Assembly: GCF_037126465.1 (NCBI RefSeq) | Contig: NC_088205.1 | Location: 26,023,482-26,087,481 of the forward strand | Direction: 5' to 3' | DNA: 64,000 nt | From: Ornithodoros turicata | Taxonomy: Eukaryota > Arthropoda > Arachnida > Ixodida > Argasidae | Shown here: positions 61,531 to 64,000 of the stretch, one piece after another | Layout: every line of letters starts with the position of its first letter | Numbering within the stretch: the stretch's first letter is position 1 | The notes under the pieces: generated by a model | Databases searched by the model: none | What the model was told of the DNA's origin: nothing | The model's input: only the letters and a program-made list of their open reading frames with translations | Translations under genes and position numbers: made by a program

Positions 61531-64000
61531 TGATGAGCCTTTTACTCTTCATGTGACTAAGCCTTCTCACTCTGAATGCCCAGGGACTTAAATGCCCGGA
61601 TAAGCAGCGTGAGATACTGCACCTTGCTCGGGTGTCCTCTTGTGACCTATTGCTCCTCCAGGAAACGAACTTTAGTTCGCCCAAAGATGTATGTGATTTT
61701 CGTAGGCGGTTTTCTGTTAACTGTTTCTTCTCGTTGGGGTCTGCGCGGTCGGAGGGGGTCGGTGTAGTTGTCTTCCGACCGTCGCTGCTTCGTGATTGTA
61801 TTTGTTGTTATGACGCTGCGGACCACGTAGTGTGTCTTGATATTTACATCGCAAACTGTAAAGTTCGTGTTCTTAACGTGTACGGGCCCGCTCGTCCAAG
61901 GTTATCTAACGCTTTTTTCCAAACTTGCACTCGTTCATGCTTGAACCGCATCCACTTATATTAATAGGGGATTTTAACTGGGTTTTAGATTCTCGCAGGG
62001 ATGTATCTGGTCCAGGTTTCGGCCGGCCTACGTGGAACGCGCGTGAACTGAGGCGAATAGTGCAGCAGTAATCCTTAACTGATGCCTGGGTCCATTTGTA
62101 TGGCAACCAGTTCAACTACACTTGGTCCCGTGGGAACTCGCTTAGTCGTCTGGACAGAGCATATGTGCCTAATGAATACGCTGACTGCATCTTTCAATGC
62201 CGAACGTCACCGTTTCCTGTCTCGGTGGGATATATTTCAGATCATGTACCTTTTTTCGTCACGCTGGATCTCTCGACTTTTGAAACTCGAGGGCCCGGCT
62301 GGTGGAGGCTAGATAGCGCAATATTACACGATCCCGAAGTTACTTCAGAAGTAGAGGTGACAATGCGTGACTCTTTGCGTGATATAGACTTCGACCCGGT
62401 CGTCTGGGACACCCTTAAGCGGCACTGGTCAGAGCTTTTGATCGCAGCTGGTAGACGCAGGAAGGTTGCTCTCACTGAACATTTAAATGAACTTCGTCAT
62501 CGAATGCTCATAGTAAAACGTGGAGGGCCCCTTACGTTGTTCATGCAAGAGTATCTGGACATCCTGAAAGAGCGCTATTACCGAGCTTTGCGCTTTTCGT
62601 CCCGGACTGCGGCAGTTATGTTCAACCGCAACCGTCCTATCTTGGACCCCGACGTGTTGCGCTACATGCGTAACTCCGACATTAGGCAACCTCGACAGTG
62701 TCATGTCGAACAAGTACGCATGGCGGATGGGTCTGTCTCCTCTGCCCCATCAGACATCGTTCAAGTATTTCGCACTTTCTTTGCACAATTGTTCTCTTCT
62801 GAGGGCCAGGAAAGCGAGGTTGGCGAAGAGATGTTACGTTTCCTGGCTTCGTTGCACGAACTGCCAGATGATTTGGGATCGGCATTGTGTTGTTCTGTGA
62901 CCTTATCAGAAGTTAAAGCCGTCCATGCCGAATAAAAAGTCTCTTCTGCTCCGGGCCCAGACGGGCTGCCTGTGCCATTCTACAAATGCTTTTGGACAGC
63001 CCTGGGTCCGTCTATGGTCGTGTTGTTCACTAGATTTCTACAAGAGCACCGTCTTCCGCCTTGTTTCAAGCATGGTCGCATTGTCCTTATTCCGAAGGGT
63101 GGCGATAGCAACTCTCCACAATCCTGGCGTCCTATTACGTTGCTGAATAGTGATTACAAGATCCTTGCTTCACTTATCGCAACACGTTTGAGGAATGCAC
63201 TTCCCTACCTCGTCTCTCGATTTCAAACCTGCTCAGTTTTGGGCAGAACTATTTTCTCGTCCTTGCTATTGACACGAGATGCCATTGAATATGCCCACAG
63301 CTTTCACCAGCCTGGTTCAGTCGTCTCGTTTGATCAGGCCAAGGCCTTTGATCGCGTGGAGCATTATTATCTTTTTGGTGTTCTGCGTATGTTTGGCTTT
63401 CTCGTAGCCTTCATCTCTCTGCTTCGGTCGTTGTACTCAGACTTGACAAGTGACCTCGTCGTTAACAGCAACATAGTGCCGCCGTTTTCAATAACATGTG
63501 GGCTTCGTCAGGGGTGCCCGTTATCCCCAATGCTGTTCGTGTTGTGCATAGACACGCTGTTACGTAGGCTTGCTGCTTGCCCTCGTATTCGTGGGTTTCC
63601 GCTCCCCTGCGGCGGTTCGGTGGTGGTATCTGCGTATGCAGATGACATTACACTCTTTCTCAGAGACAGTGATAGCCTGTGCGAAGTGCTTCAGATTTTT
63701 GGTGAGTATTCGCGTGTTTCTGGTGCTCGGCTTAACAACACAAAAAGTAAGGCATTGCCAGTTGCTGGTTTTAGTGGCAACTTCTTGGGCGGTATAGAGC
63801 AGTGCTTATCCCTTCGAATCCATCCTGGGGGTAGTGTTTGACCAGCGGGGCGTGGCACGAGAAAACTGGGGTTCCCTGCTTCAGGACGTTGAACGCAAGG
63901 TTTCGATAGCCAGTAGGTTTGACCTACCTTTTCAGGAGCGTGCGTATCTAATCAAGAATGTGCTATGTAGTAAGCTGTGGTTCGTTTCCCGGGTTGCTAT
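61527..64000 (+). pseudogene. LINE ORF2: endonuclease and reverse transcriptase, decayed
   Basis: The frame starts MMMSLLLFM, meets an in-frame TGA at 61554, and continues SLLTLNAQGLKCPDKQREIL and CDLLLLQETNF (apurinic-type endonuclease). Near 61930-61960 it shifts frame to PLILIGDFNWVLDSR, the DFN catalytic motif. It has TAA at 62069 and 62933. Reverse transcriptase follows: IVLIPKGGD, WRPITLLNSDYKILA, VVSFDQAKAFDRV, RQGCPLSPMLF, and YADDITLF at 63635-63646. A further shift near 63820 leads to GVVFDQRGVARENWG before the window ends. The layout (ORF1 with CCHC, EN-RT ORF2, YADD) best fits the L1/Tx1 type. Confidence 0.88.

Overview
The window is eukaryotic. It holds split genes with GT-AG introns, an AATAAA poly(A) signal, a TATA box far from any operon-like packing, and very dense transposable-element debris. 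An arthropod of the tick type (Chelicerata, probably an ixodid) fits best. One repeat at 16950-17207 looks like the tRNA-derived Ruka SINE described from ixodid ticks, and the 5' gene looks like an arthropod ionotropic receptor. The species assignment is inference from memory of these families and was not checked against a database.

Two host genes can be assembled on the + strand. Gene 1 (about 0.85-7.35 kb) is a divergent variant ionotropic glutamate receptor (IR). It has five secure exons in compatible phase (2140-2298, 3584-3740, 4250-4452, 6317-6576, 7069-7315), encoding the end of S1, M1, the pore loop, M3, S2 and M4. One or two weaker upstream exons and a poly(A) signal at 7342 go with it. 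Gene 2 (14,582-58,930) is an orphan-looking type I membrane protein. Eleven exons join in perfect phase to about 510 residues: signal peptide, a helical and coiled extracellular region with N-glycosylation sequons, one transmembrane helix, and a short cytoplasmic tail. A TATA box lies about 45 bases before its ATG. Its introns (one is 21.5 kb) contain most of the transposons in the window.

The remaining sequence is mobile DNA. At least eight hAT-like elements have flanking 8-bp duplications, four perfect and four with one mismatch. A ninth hAT-like element (22647-23644) has no visible duplication. There are several MITE families, some nested in each other, and large foldback clusters (20.8-22.4 kb, 32.0-33.5 kb, 52.9-54.2 kb). 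tRNA-derived SINEs, several non-LTR retrotransposon fragments, and a Ty3/gypsy element rebuilt as a head-to-head inverted pair (37.6-39.1 kb) are also present. A nearly full-length but decayed two-ORF LINE (60.3 kb to the window end) runs off the 3' edge.

No rRNA, CRISPR array, bacterial operon or toxin gene was seen. The features most worth following up are the 44-kb membrane-protein gene, the unusual IR, the inverted gypsy pair and the nested foldback/MITE clusters.
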